This document shows, one piece after another, positions 44,906-56,626 of a DNA stretch of 64,000 nt. The first letter of the stretch is position 1. Each line of letters begins with the position of its first letter. The notes beneath the pieces are model-generated. The model ran no database searches. It saw only the letters and a list, made by a program, of their open reading frames with translations, and was not told the DNA's origin. Both the position numbers and the translations under genes were made by a program. Origin of the DNA: Chrysaora quinquecirrha (lineage: Eukaryota; Cnidaria; Scyphozoa; Semaeostomeae; Pelagiidae); assembly GCA_014526335.1 (NCBI GenBank), contig JACTAT010000010.1, positions 8,162,876 to 8,226,875 on the forward strand, in the 5' to 3' direction.

Positions 44906-45560
44906 TTATATACCCAATGATTTTAAGTTCTGTTTAAAATGATGGAATGTTTTCGACTGCTGCAATCTTGATGGTAATTTATTGTATTCGGCAGTGGCTT
45001 GAATCAAGAATGTTCTGTGATGGCTTGCTGTTGTGTAAATGATGCTTTTGTCTCGTGTTATGCTCCTGAATTTGTGAGTTTGAGTGAAACATTTCAGATA
45101 GATATTGAGGGGCTTGGTTGTTAAGACATTTGTACAGTAAGCAGAGCCTGTGAGTCTTTCGCTGTTCCTCAAGCCTCTTCCACTGAAGCATGTTTAAAGC
45201 TGGTGTCACATGATCAAACTTACGCATTCTAGTAACTACCTTTGCCGCAAAGTTCTGAATTGACTGAGCTTTGTGTAGTGATGCTTTTGATGCATTGCCG
45301 TAGACAATATCACCATATTGTACTCTAGAGAGCACACATGCTTGCACAACTTTGGAAATGTTTCTCTTTTCATACAGTTTCTGATCTGTTTCATTTGTAT
45401 CAGCTTCCCTGCACAAGATTTCTTTAGCTGAGAGATGTGATAGTTTATTGCACTTGCATGGTTTATTTTGTTATTTTCAGACAATAACAGCATAGATACG
45501 CAACATGACACAGAATCACTCTCATTTGAAATCAGAGCTTGATGATGGGCCAAGACAGAA
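44906..45560 (-). pseudogene. LINE (CR1/L2/Jockey-like) RT C-terminus remnant
   Basis: Minus-strand frames joined by a shift near 45000 show the typical end of non-LTR retrotransposon RT. A palm-end block (VQACVLSRVQYGDIVYGNAS) is followed by LQWKRLEEQRKTHRLCLLYK, then a tyrosine/proline block and the final AEYNKLPSRLQ...FKQNLKSLG. Upstream RT and endonuclease are absent, a normal 5' truncation. An A/T-rich tail-like stretch (44780-44840) lies beyond its 3' end. Confidence 0.65.
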
Positions 45561-45722
45561 GTCAAGCAAAACAATAGATATACCTAGGCCTAGGCCTACA
45601 CATCACACATCTCAAGTGGAATTAGAAGTTTGCCTGACATATCGCTATAAACCATTATCCATTAGATGCACTTGGACAACATTTCCTTGACAGAATTTTG
45701 AAAATCCCATATTTTCTTGCAG

Positions 45723-45897
45723 ATACTACAGTTGCCATCGACTTTGTGTGAAGCCGTAAAGCTGAAATCCTCTTCCACAACCCTACTTACCCGACTTACC
45801 TTACATTTATTTTTAGATGCCGTGGCCACGACCATTTTCACTTCTGTAAGCACTAAATTCTCAACTTTTATTGACAAAAATTTGGAAACTGAACATG
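45723..45897 (+). other. Candidate internal exon
   Basis: A 175-base segment fully open in one frame (ILQLPSTLCEAVKLKSSS...), preceded by TTTTCTTGCAG and followed by GTTAGT. The product is S/T-rich and unrecognised. No joining exon was found, so this is a weak candidate. Confidence 0.25.
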
Positions 45898-46561
45898 GTT
45901 AGTTTTTCCCCACCTGAAAATATCCTTGAAGTTGAAGATGCATTTTAAATCAAGTTTAGGCCAAAATAATGTTTAATATTAGGCCTTACGAACGATCACT
46001 CCTTCATTTCATATATAGAATAAATCTAATTTATGAAGCTAATATTTCCTTTTCTTGCTTGTAGTAAAATCACTGAAGTGAATTCAGCAAGGTAACAGGC
46101 ATTTCCCCTCAGAAAATAAAAAAATCTGATTCCGCTATTTTACGGCTGACGGGAGATTCCTCCATTTTCTTGCTCGACCATTTTACTGGGCTCTGCACCA
46201 ACCCAACTCATAGAAATCGGCCTCAATTTAGTCTGGGTGTATTTAATAATTTCTGGGAAAAAATTTTATAAAGCTGAAACTTTGCACAGAGTCTCCCTAG
46301 GGTATGTAGATTACGGGAAAAAAATTCCACATGATTCCAAGTAATTGCACATGCGCCAAAAAGTGGAAATAAATAGTTTCTTCAAATATAGACATATTAT
46401 ATATCATTTTTTCGGAAATTTCACACTGACAGGGAATGCAAAGCAAAGGTCAATCATCATTCTCTGAGCTTCTAAGTTCAAGTCGAAGTCACCTGTACGA
46501 ACTGAGCCTGAGCCCTCCGCAGGAGCTAGCGATGGCTGCCTCGCGCGTAGCTATAAACATC

Positions 46562-46763
46562 TTATAAACTAATATTTGGTTTTGGCACGGGGTCAACTGG
46601 TGACGGTAGCTCCTGTGGTTGGGCCGTTAATCGGTCGTTGAACGTTGACGATTTCCGTCCGTAACTCTCCCTTGGCAACGGACCTCGGGTTGATTTTGTT
46701 GGAAACAAAGGACCACCTTGTTTCAGCCAGTCACGGTGTAGCTTATGCAATCGCTGGAGAATT
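46562..46763 (-). other. Candidate terminal exon inside the AATT element
   Basis: A minus-strand open segment following an AATTCTCCAG acceptor-like site and ending at a stop. It is proline-rich at the C-terminus (QELPSPVDPVPKPN). No partner exon found. It could be a captured gene fragment or chance. Confidence 0.22.
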
Positions 46764-47207
46764 TCGATTTAGCTGCTGTGTCCATAGATGAAATAAGAGC
46801 TACTTTTCGACGTAAAAATAACGAAAAAAAATGTTTTTCTTACTTATCAAGTTTCACTTTTGATGACATCATCGATCGCTTTCACACATCATATCTTTTA
46901 ACATTTCGGTTTTAGGATATAGGTTTCTTGGTATATTCTGTTCAGTTTTTCATGCTCTTTCGATTGGTTGATTCAAGTTTGATGACTTTCATTTTTTTCT
47001 GACCGTCACCCTTTACGTCATCAATCACGTGGAAACTGGGGAAAAATATTTTTTGGACACCCTTGAAAATTTAAAGGTACTACCATCAAGAAGTAGAAAT
47101 AAGTGAAAAATCCCCGGTTACCCTCTCCGCCAGTTTGTTGGAGAAAATTCCCTGTCTATATAAAAAAAGTTAACCAGAGGCAATTATTAAAACATTATGT
47201 GGCAAAC

Positions 47208-47316
47208 TGTAAAAACAGATAAACAAGTCTTTTGAATAGGGATAACACCCACCAGTTATTCATATATACTCAATACCTAGAATGACAATATTTAATATAT
47301 ATATAATTACATGACA
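47208..47316 (-). repeat. 3' LTR of the copia element
   Basis: 109 bases. On the coding strand it reads TGTCATG...TTTTTACA. It is preceded by the polypurine tract at 47319-47329. Confidence 0.95.
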
Positions 47317-47461
47317 GATTCCTCCCTATTTCTTTTATATAATGAACTGAACATGATGAAATAAACAGTGAACAAACTAACAAAACAAGAAGCAAATAAA
47401 ATAAAATGTTAATCAAATGTTTAGTGTGCAAGTTTGTGCTTTAGGTAATGTTCATGGATTA

Positions 47462-50400
47462 TCATTGACCTAACTTTGCAGACGTGAGAATATCAATGAG
47501 TTTTCTTGTGCAAGCCCCTCGTTTGGTCAATGAGTCAGCCAGTTGTTCTGTTCTTGGTATCCAGTGAATCAACACTTCTTTTCGTGCAATCATTTCTTTA
47601 ATCGCAGCCACTTCAATTCTCAGTCTCTTTTCAGTGATTGCTGTTGTTGAATGAATAAGAGAATGAAGATTTTTGTTGTCAATATATGCAACTATTTGTG
47701 GCGCTTTTCCAAGTAATTCCTTGACTAACTCCCGAAGGTATAATGAATCATCCAAAGCATCAGAGAGAGCAAGACTTTCCGCAGCGGTTGAGCTTCTTAC
47801 TATACTCTCTTTATCTTACTTGATCTCCACGAAATCACACTGGAATGAACTTCTCCAGTAAGAAATATGATGTGACCAGCTGTACTTGATGCTCCATCTG
47901 GAAGATTTGCGTGGGCTGCATCGGAGTATACCACTATCTTCAAATAACTTCTATCCTCCATGCTGGGAAATACAAGTTGGTAACAATCGGTTTGTATCTT
48001 TCTCACTAGTTTATTGGCTTGAATCAAATGACGAACTTCAGGTTGTCTGCTAAGACATATACTCGAATCGAGAACTTCATAACAAATGTCAGGTCTAGTT
48101 TGACTTGCAACCCAATTGGCTTGACCAACGACACTTCGGAGAAGCCCTGTTTCATCAGGTGTTAACTTTGATGTCTTCTGTGATTGACGTGAAGCTGTCA
48201 GTGGAATAGGCTCCATGTTTTTAACAAATTCGTCTTGAGATACTTCAATGTGATTGTTACGATTAATTATATTCAAGCCAATATATTTGAAAATACTCTC
48301 TTTAATTTTACTGATTTTGAATGTCTGTCTCAATTTCCGCACAATGTTTTCTTCGAACGTTTGTGATCCTGCATGACTGAAGTCGTCCACGTGCACAACA
48401 ATGATTCCCTCCATTGAACCACTAATCGAAGAAGAATAGAATAATGCAGGGTCGAATTTAGACTGAAGACATCCGAGTCTTTCTAATTCCTTTTTGACAC
48501 TAAAAAACCAGTTTCGTGCTGCATCGTTGAGGCCATACACCACTCTTTTCAACTTCCACAAAGAATCAGGACAGTTGGCTTCCTTTGGTGGTTTTAGGTA
48601 AATGTCTCTGTCAATTTTTGTTCCTTGTAAGAACGCAGCTTTTACGTCTGTAGTTTTACACTGCCAATTCATCATGCCTGAAATTGCCACCATGGTTTTC
48701 AGTGTACTTTTGAGAACAGTTGGTGAATCCACTTGCGTTGCTGTTTCTTCTTCAAAGCCTCTAGCTACTAGACGAGCTTTGGTTTTATGAGAATCTCCCT
48801 GTGTGTGTCTAGTGATCACCCAAGTTGTAGTAATTGCCTTTTGACCATTATTTGCAACTTCTTCGTAAACATCAAAGTTTTCCCAGTTTTGTATTTCTTG
48901 CTTTTTGGCATCCAAAACTACACTGGTTTGATGCTCTTCAGTAGGAACAAGTGTGAATAATACTGTCTCAGCAGCGGTCTCTTGGATTCTGTCATCGTTC
49001 TCTGTCTCATTTTCAGTACTAACTGATTTCCACTCTTCAACTTTTTCAAAATCAATACACTTGGACTCTGCATCATCTTTATTCTTTATGTTGAGCCACG
49101 TCGAAAACTTTCCGGTGGCTTTTCCTGCTCTGCCTAAAACAGTTGCGTCTTTCCATTTATCTGTTCCGCGTTCTTTGTATTTGATACATTCACTTTTTTT
49201 CGGAAGGTTGGCACCTGTTTTCAATTTGCCATTACTATAGCTGTTTGAATGTTCCACTGGAGGCGCTCTGGTTGTAATTTTGTCCTGTTGTTCCATCTCA
49301 TGGGTGGTAGAATTCAATGTTGCACTGTTAGTTTGAGCTTCTTCATCGCTATCACTGACTGCTTGTAAAAGTTCCTATGAAATAGGGTTGGGTTGGTTTG
49401 GTGTCACATCATTGCTTGGCTCATTACTCGGTCGAAACTCTTCCCCCATTTTAACAAGTCGATTTGTTGATACCCTGACGTATATGTTTCCATGTCGAAT
49501 AAAAACGACTTTTCCATCTTGACCAATTACTTTGCCCGGCCCTTTCCATTTGTTGTTCCCATCTCTCTTGTAGAATACCTTGTCCCCAGTGGAGAACTTG
49601 GTTGCATTTGCTCTTACTTTGTGTTTAAGAGCCTTTCGCACTTTTTCTGACGATTCAGCTTCGATGTAGGCCCGTCTAGCACTGTGAAGCGCATTAATGT
49701 GGGAAGCAACAATTTCACTCGTGGTTGTCCCTTCAAGGGCTGGGAGCTGATCAACCATCACGTTTGGTAGATTTGGGTTTTGTCCAAATACTAACTGATA
49801 CGATGAGAAGCCATTCCACATCTGCAAACAGTTTTTAGCGTTAATGGCCCAGGATAGGGCTTGCGTCAACCTCAGTTTGCAGTCATCCTCCAAAATCTTT
49901 TCCAGACAGCGATCGACTACAGCATGGTTACGCTCGCAGAGTCCATTTTGCCATGGGCTTTCTGCTGCAGTATGCAAAACTTCGACATTCAGGATTGCAC
50001 ACATCTCTTTATACTCCTCGTTAGCAAACTCACCTCCATTATCGGCCAAAACTTCACTGGTGCACCAAAGCCATTTCCTACCCACATCTCTATAACATTG
50101 TCTATAATTGTTGCAGGTTTCTTATCTCTTATGATACGAGCAGTGGTAAATCGAGTAAACATATCAATAAGATAGAGGATGTTTACTTTGTTGTTCCAAA
50201 TTTTTAAGTCCATGGCTACAGTCTCATTAAATTGTGTAGCTAAGGGAAGGGAAACAACAGGTCTGGCAGGAGTTTTCTGAAACTTTACGCAAATCTCACA
50301 AGAGTCATATAATTTCTTTGCAATTTCCTGGTAATCTTTATCCCAAATGTTGGCATCAATCATAAGTGCTTTTAACCGTTCTTGTGTAGGGTGGGCGAAT

Positions 50401-51767
50401 TGCTTGTGCAACTTGGTTAGAATTTCCTGTTTTTCATTGTATGTTTCGATTTTAGAGTCCGCAAAGAAACATGTATCAATTGTTACACTTTGCTTCTCAA
50501 GTGGGATGCAATAGTGGCCAGATGACGTACAGTCCAGATCCACAGTGTTGCCCCATATTTCTGCTTGATCATGTTCGAGATCAAGCTTTATCTTTGCACC
50601 TTTCATTGCTTGTTTGCTGAGTAATAAAGGAATCTCACTATCCACAATGTCTGTTTTCACAAAAACACCTTTTCCAGCTAGTTCACAGGGAAGTTGGAGT
50701 TGTCCCTTAGAGGTTTTTGTTTCTCCACCACCAAATTTATAAACTTTGCTACTAGGTTGCAAATCAATGCTTTTCTTCTGCTCTATGTCGAGTGTTTGAA
50801 GGTAGCAGTTTATCCAGTTTTGACCAGCAACAGTTGAAGTACATCCGGAGTCAAGAACAGCAGAATTTCTTGCTTCACTTGTGAAGAGGCACATTTCTTC
50901 TTCTTTTGGACTAACAAATAGTGTTATGTTATCCTCAATAGGACGTTTATGAGGACAGTCCTTAGCATAATGCAGAATTGATTCACAGATCTTGCATTTG
51001 TTTGGTTTACCGTTAAAACCAATTGGATTGATCTTTTGTCCATGACGCTGTTTGGTCCCACTTTCTTCTTGTTTGTAGTATGATCTGGGTTGAGACTCAA
51101 ATTTTCTTGGCTGAAAACGGTTAGATTGATAACGATTACGTGAATATAGAACTTCATTTGTGTCTGTAAGCATACTTGATTCAAGTTTAACTGCTTGACT
51201 TCCAGCTATATCTCCAAGAGGTAGGGACTGTTCACCATAAAACTTTCGTAAGGCAGATTTCATTTGTTCAAATAAATGTTCCTTTTTGGCATAATCAACG
51301 GCTGTCAGTACTAGCTGCCTTTCCTTGTGTGGCAGCTTGGACGCATCTAAAAGTTTGAATGCTAAAACGGGCGGTGGTAGCTTCATATATTTTTGCATAA
51401 TCCGGCTATAACGTCTTTCAAATTCCAGGATAAAATCATCCATCTTTTGCTGACTTTCTCGTTCAAATCTATCAAACATAATGTAACGTTCATACACTTC
51501 ACTTAGCTCATCCTTTTTAAACAGTTTATCCAAGTATGTTATCAGCTTCTCAACACCATCATCTGCATTAATGGTTTCTAATTTCAGCTCATTAAAGACT
51601 TTATCACGGACCCCACTTGGGTCAGTTTCAGGAAATGACAAAGCAATAGCAACTCCCTGCTTCTTTTTATCAAGTTCAGTAACAATGCACCATGCACGTA
51701 TTTCTTCTACATATCTATCATATGGTTTGTCTTTGCTAAACACCGGTGGGTTCTTGTAACCACTCAT
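47462..51767 (-). pseudogene. Ty1/copia Gag-Pol polyprotein, three breaks
   Basis: Starts at the ATG at 51767 (MSGYKNPPVF); an earlier in-frame ATG (51779) straddles the LTR/primer-site junction. It shows a copia-type Gag, a CX2CX4HX4C knuckle (50956-50998), protease DSG (near 50855), integrase HHCC finger (50415-50285) and integrase core with LADNGGEF and QNGLCERN. RT follows with a VDD active site (48390-48382), then RNase H (YSDAAHANLPDG) ending at 47462. Breaks: a one-base shift in a T-run near 50045, a TAG at 49377-49375, and a two-base TA excess near 47800. It would make RNA particles and integrate DNA if intact. Few breaks in so young a copy hint at assembly error. Confidence 0.9.
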
Positions 51768-51778
51768 CTCTGCTACCA
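51767..51778 (-). promoter_or_regulatory. Primer-binding site (initiator tRNA-Met type)
   Basis: TGGTAGCAGAGA starts right after the 5' LTR. The first 11 bases match the complement of the animal initiator-Met tRNA 3' end as I know it. The ATG of the Gag frame begins at the last of these bases. Confidence 0.75.
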
Positions 51779-51887
51779 TGTAAAAACAGATAAACAAGTC
51801 TTTTGAATAGGGATAACACCCACCAGTTATTCATATATACTCAATACCTAGAATGACAATATTTAATATATATATAATTACATGACA
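51779..51887 (-). repeat. 5' LTR of the copia element
   Basis: 109 bases, apparently identical to the 3' LTR, with AT-rich TATA-like sequence. It is followed on the plus strand by CAAAC. Confidence 0.95.
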
Positions 51888-52183
51888 CAAACAACTCATT
51901 ACCACTTCATTTTTAGCCTTTTACGGGATATGAAAAGTTCTTCAGTGTGAAATTTCCTAAAATATGATGTATAATATTCCTATATTTGAAGAAACTTTTA
52001 GCTCCGCTTTTTCGCACATGTGCATAAAAGGGCCTGGAAAAGAGGGTTCTCCCACTTGGAATCATGGGGAATTTTTTTTCTTGTAATCTACATACCCTAG
52101 GGAGACTCTGTGCAAAGTTTCAGCTTTATAAAGTTTTTTTCCCACAAGTGGTGATAATTTTAGTTAGACTCTCGGACTAAATT

Positions 52184-53535
52184 ATGCCACGCGTTCTGAA
52201 ATTGGCCACTCCCTAACATCATAAATGCTAAGAATCTTGTTTTCTTTTGGTAATGCAAAGTATTTCACAAATCTGTAGAAATACTGTAGAAATCACCTTT
52301 AATTATATGCCACACATTGTGAAATCAGTTATTGTTGTGCATAGTATCCCATAAGATGCAGCATGCAGAAACCTTTTATAATGCAAGTCCTATGTCTAAA
52401 AGCAAGCATTGAAAATTGGCAAGTTGCTACAGTTTGATTTTGGGATACTTTTGGACCCTGTTTGCACGAGAGAAAATTATAAGGATGTAAAAGATCCCTT
52501 CCTTGCGGGTAAGATATGGCTACAACTACATCGCGTTTACACGAGAATGGAAAGGATTGAAATAGATCTGCTTTTCTGGCATGCCCATAAAGATATGATC
52601 TCTCTTCCACAAAGCAATCGATCTGTGAAAATGGGGTCTTAGTTTGCTCAATTTGCATAATTGCTTACCTACCTTGCATGTGTGGGGAGGATCATTTCAT
52701 GGAAAGGGTTTCACTTTCTACTTTTGAGGAGGACTGGACCAGAGGTGACCTGGGCTTTAGCTCAGCTGGTGTGCCAATTGTTTCTTCCATTTTTGAACTC
52801 AACAGAATTTGAGTTTGAAATAAAGGCAATTTTATTTTTCTGCTATGTTACCTTTTATTTTTAGTTTTGCTATGATAGCAGTAATGCAAAGGAGCATTTC
52901 ACTCTGCCACACACTAGTTTAAGATAGTACATAAATGAGAAACAGTACCAGCAGTCCAGTTATTGATTGTTCATTTGCCTTCTATTTTGTGGGATATCAC
53001 ATTTTTATTCCGGCTCTGGGGTGTTATAAAATTTCCTATTTACAATTTTGTCAATGAAAAAGAAGGTTTTTAAAAAATTATTTGTAATGGTTCCTTGAGC
53101 TAATTATTGAAACTAAACTAGTTACGAGTGGCGTTGTCTGAATTCAACAATCCAGGCTTTTCTCTGCAAATTATTCCCATTTGATTTCATAGTTATTGAC
53201 ATGCTAAATATCCAGACGAAACTATATATTTAGAATGGCTTCTTTATAAATTATTGATTAGAAGGCGGAGGTCCGAAGTGAACCACGCGGAAGCAAATTC
53301 AAATTCACTCAAATTTAGAAACTACAAATGCAAAGATAATTTTTGTCTGGTATTTGATTCTTAAATTCATTCGAAGTCTGCGTTTTTTTTCAAAGGATTA
53401 ATAATTCTTTCTAGACCACATTATTGCGTGCATTTGCACTATGATCATTTGGACGCATTATTAACACTATTTCGTCTCATATAAGTTTTCAGTTTTCTCC
53501 GATTTTCCACCCTGTAATATATGGATTTTAAATCA
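52184..53535. other. No gene recognised
   Basis: Unique sequence right of the AATT element. Short frames on both strands carry no motif and no supported splice pair. Confidence 0.5.
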
Positions 53536-53539
53536 TATA

Positions 53540-54945
53540 GACCGGAGAGAGATTGAGGTTTATTGCCACCGACGGAATTATTTTACGAAATATGGTTTTT
53601 CTGGGGTACTTTTTGACGTAGATTACAATCCGGATGTTGAACAGGCGTGGGAGGGGGCGTTTCCCAAATATAAAAGGGGGGAGGTATAAAAGTCTATAAA
53701 ATATTGTTGTATCAATACCCTTATTAAAGGTTTTGTCAAATTGCAAGCACAAATCATTTCGAAAAGCAATTACATAAAGAATTACATAAATAAAGCCTAC
53801 CGATACATCGATACACCGATACAAACTCTCTCGATGCATCGATCACCACCTAAAGCCGATAGTAAAAGAAATTCCTTACTACATCAAAGACACGACACAC
53901 GACACATTTCCTAGGAAAACTAAAATCATACGATCGCAAGATCAAACCAAGTTCCTTTTGGCTACTTTGACGTTAAGTTGCTATACATCAATATCCCAAA
54001 TGATGAGGGGATTGAATATTGTCTAGATGCTCTTCTAAATCACTATGGTGAAAACAATCCCCTTCCGGTAAGACACATTAAACACATGCTACACTTCATA
54101 CTAAAGAGGAACTCTTGTAATTTAATGACGAATCCTACTTGCAGACCATGGGCACGGCCATGGGCACATTCTTTGCTCCAAACCATGTAAATATATTCAT
54201 GAGCAGAATTGAAAGCAAAATCCTTACTTCAACACCAGACGGTTTCAAACCCTTTACAGGCACTACACCCACTACGCTGCTGCCATTACCATATGTTAAG
54301 TACGAATACTCTTATATTTCTTATTTCTTATTTCTTATATTATTTCACTCAAGCAGTTCCCATACCAAGTTTCGTAGTTTCGTTTTGTTTTACCTAAAGC
54401 CGTTCCAACATATAAAATATATATTCCAATCCAACGTCACGTTCCCTAAGTCCTCTTATAATTTTGTAACACAACTCCAGTTGCCCCCCCTCCGCGATCT
54501 CTCTTGCAGTTTATCCCCTACACCCTTTTTACTAAATGTTTAGATTATCAAAGCAACATCGTGTCTGGAGTACCAAGCATCAGGAAGCGCAAGCGAATGA
54601 GGTATAACTGGTGCACATTTCCAGGAAATGTTTTTACTTTAGGCCACCTTAATCTTGTCTTCAACCTCCTAATACCCTTTTGGCACTCCTATGTAGAATC
54701 TTTGACGAAAACATCCCAATTCGGCCAACTTTGGTGAAAACGACGGTAGCTGAATTGAGGTCATAATCATTCGGCCGCTTTGCAGAATTTTCTATCTTTT
54801 CCCCCTATAAATGAGAAACGCCCCCTCGCAGGCCTGTACAATATCCCGATTCGTAATCTACGCCCAATAGTACCCCAGAAAATTCATATTTCGTAAAATC
54901 CTTCTGTTGGTGGCAATAAACCTCATTCTCCCTCTGGTCTTATAC
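53540..54945. mobile_element. Inverted repeats bracketing a Penelope-like fragment
   Basis: 53540-53690 matches the reverse complement of 54800-54945 at about three quarters of positions (GAGGTTTATTGCCACC, TTTCTGGGGTAC, GAGGGGGCGTTT shared). The interior holds the first Penelope-like RT fragment. Either an element with terminal inverted repeats or two opposed copies of a repeat; no convincing duplication. Confidence 0.5.
53820..54285 (+). pseudogene. Penelope-like element RT, N-terminal and palm fragment
   Basis: Frames give CIDHHLKPIVKEIPYYIKDT, then DVKLLYINIPNDEGIEYC and, after a shift near 54130, YLQTMGTAMGTFFAPNHVNI. These are the ordered blocks of Penelope-like RT (LYTNIPHDEGI and GTAMGT...AP in the family). 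The next block with the YxDD active site is missing. No GIY-YIG nuclease is visible. Confidence 0.7.
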
Positions 54946-55124
54946 CCAGGTTTAGAAAATTTTCTGACAAAAACCCACCCACATACCTGTACCAAAAATA
55001 TATTAAGTACCCCCGCTGCCCCCTGGGATAGCTTCATTGAATTATGTCAATAATTTCAATTGAGTTATAAAGTTTACGCCTGAGAGCGCTAGGGGCAGAT
55101 TAGCTCTTTGGATTTTATGCTGTC

Positions 55125-55490
55125 TTAGAGATAACCCTCTGCTGTAAACCAACTGATATGCATCAGTTTTACCAGAAGGCGTCTTACCCATGACACATTA
55201 AGAAGGCTATGCCGAACAGCCAGGCTCTCAGGATTTGTAGAGTTTGTTCTGATGAGGCCAAGTTGGAAGAAAAGTCAAAGGAATTACTAGTATTGTTGAC
55301 CAATAAGGGTTAAGAGGAAGGTTTTATCAGGCAACAAGTTGATAGGCTTAAGGATATTGATAGGGATTGGCTGTTAGGTCGTGATGGTGGACATAATCAA
55401 GGCTGGCGGACCGTAACCCACTTGTAGTTAATTATCATCCAGCCCTTTATAAGATCCATTATGTCACAAGCAGGCTTCAGCCTATGTCGC
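55125..55490 (+). pseudogene. Penelope-like element RT, C-terminal fragment
   Basis: CKPTDMHQFYQKASYP, MPNSQALRICRVCSDEAKLE and EEGFIRQQVDRLKD follow the order seen after the active site in Penelope-like RT. Stops interrupt it. It is collinear with 53820-54285, so both come from one element; about 800 unrelated bases, including an inverted-repeat arm, now lie between. Confidence 0.65.
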
Positions 55491-55545
55491 AGGTACTGGC
55501 TATTTCCGAATGAATGGACCTTTAAAACCGCTTTTCTGAGATATT

Positions 55546-55913
55546 ATGGACAATTTAGGTGCAAAAATCCTTCAGGTTCACGAGTTTTGCGACGTGTTCG
55601 ATCTAGACCATTTAGAAAAAAAGCTGCCCAAGCCTTTCCGTCGTTATGTGTAAAAGCTAAACTCACCTGAGCCCAGGTGAACCAGGTGAACCCAGCAGTA
55701 ATCAACCTTAACCAACCTAAACCGATATTTTGATCATTTTGATGAACCCTTGTTATCCCTCGTTACGATTCATCTTATTAATATTTTGGAAACTTGATGG
55801 GACGCTTAGAATTAAGACAATAAACGCTTTTTTTCAGAGAATTACTTGATGGTATAACATCTTATGCGGCTAATAAGGGACAATCGAAGCAGTTTTCTGA
55901 TGCAGTTGATCGG
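55546..55913 (+). CDS. Candidate 5' part of a spliced gene (two exons), unknown product
   Basis: Exon 1 (55546-55649) starts at an ATG preceded by an in-frame stop and encodes MDNLGAKILQVHEFCDVFDL and on to a basic end (KLPKPFRRY). It is followed by GTAAAAG. Exon 2 (55838-55913) follows TTTTTTTCAG, completes the split codon in frame, stays open (ELLDGITSYAANKGQSKQF) and ends at GTAAGT in phase 0. The phase match and strong acceptor favour a real transcript. I do not recognise the protein and found no third exon. It lies just after Penelope-like sequence, so it may belong to a host gene or to another element. Confidence 0.38.
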
Positions 55914-56626
55914 GTAAGTTACCTTGGAGAAATGAATTGTGTATTTTTTGACATCGGTTTAGATGAAGTCAATAATTTTCTTCTAATCACAGTTATTGCC
56001 TGTCATAAATGCTGCAACATCGCAAATCATATTCTCTCGTAATTTCGTGAAGCCGTGCTCTATTTCTTATGTACTGGTTATTCATTGATCTCTAGTGTTT
56101 TTTTCTTTGGGCTTCCAGTCAATTTTTACTGTATAAATGATCTTTTTTTTTCTCATCAAAATAGTTATCACTTGAAATTTCATTGCAATGTAACAATTGT
56201 TCATTCATGAAAAGTACATATGTCTTGTATTGATCAGCAACGCGAAAATCTTCCATAACTGGCTATCCAAACTTGGTGGTGCTTGAATGCTGCCAGATAT
56301 GGCGTATCTATCAGTGTTTAAAGTGGAAATGACACGAAAATTTTTATCGCTGTTATAGAGGTATTTGTTTGTGCCGAATACGAAAATCAAGTAAAAATTT
56401 GCGAATAGTGTACGCATTTTTAGCAGGTAAGAGTTAAAGTTTGAATTTTCGCTCCAAAAAGTGTCCACGGGGTCTGGGGCGAGTGACGTAAAGTGTTGGA
56501 CATGATCCTGGAAACGCGAAGCGCAAGCAAACAAAAACAAGGACAAGGAAAGAAGCAAGGTGGTAGATCAGCATCCAGAGTAGCTCTTCTAGTGCCATAG
56601 CACATTCTGAAGAAGAAGATAATGTT

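Larger units (their letters stand above)
44627..46200. mobile_element. Inverted-repeat element carrying a LINE fragment
   Basis: Ends about 85 bases long are inverted copies (44627-44713 and 46118-46200), sharing CAGCCGTAAAATAGCGGAATC-type sequence. The interior includes a LINE RT remnant (minus strand) and an open segment bounded by splice-like signals (45723-45897). No clear target duplication. Confidence 0.45.
47208..51887 (-). mobile_element. Ty1/copia retrotransposon with 109-base LTRs
   Basis: A 4680-base element with LTRs 47208-47316 and 51779-51887 that look identical. It has the 5-bp duplication CAAAC on both sides (47203-47207, 51888-51892), a primer-binding site matching initiator tRNA-Met, and a polypurine tract (AGGGAGGAA). 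Domain order is Gag, protease, integrase, RT, RNase H, as in Ty1/copia. Very short LTRs are seen in GalEA-like animal copia elements; I infer but cannot prove that affiliation. Identical LTRs imply very recent insertion. Confidence 0.95.
46229..52179. mobile_element. Non-autonomous DNA element with AATT duplication, interrupted by a copia
   Basis: Terminal inverted repeats 46229-46435 and 51933-52179, with outer ends TAGTCTGGG and CGGACTA. They are flanked by AATT on both sides (46225-46228, 52180-52183). Without the copia (47208-51887 plus one CAAAC) the element would be about 1.27 kb. Its termini match the terminal repeat beside the transposase-like gene (33109-33356). It probably moved using that transposase; this is inference. 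Confidence 0.7.
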
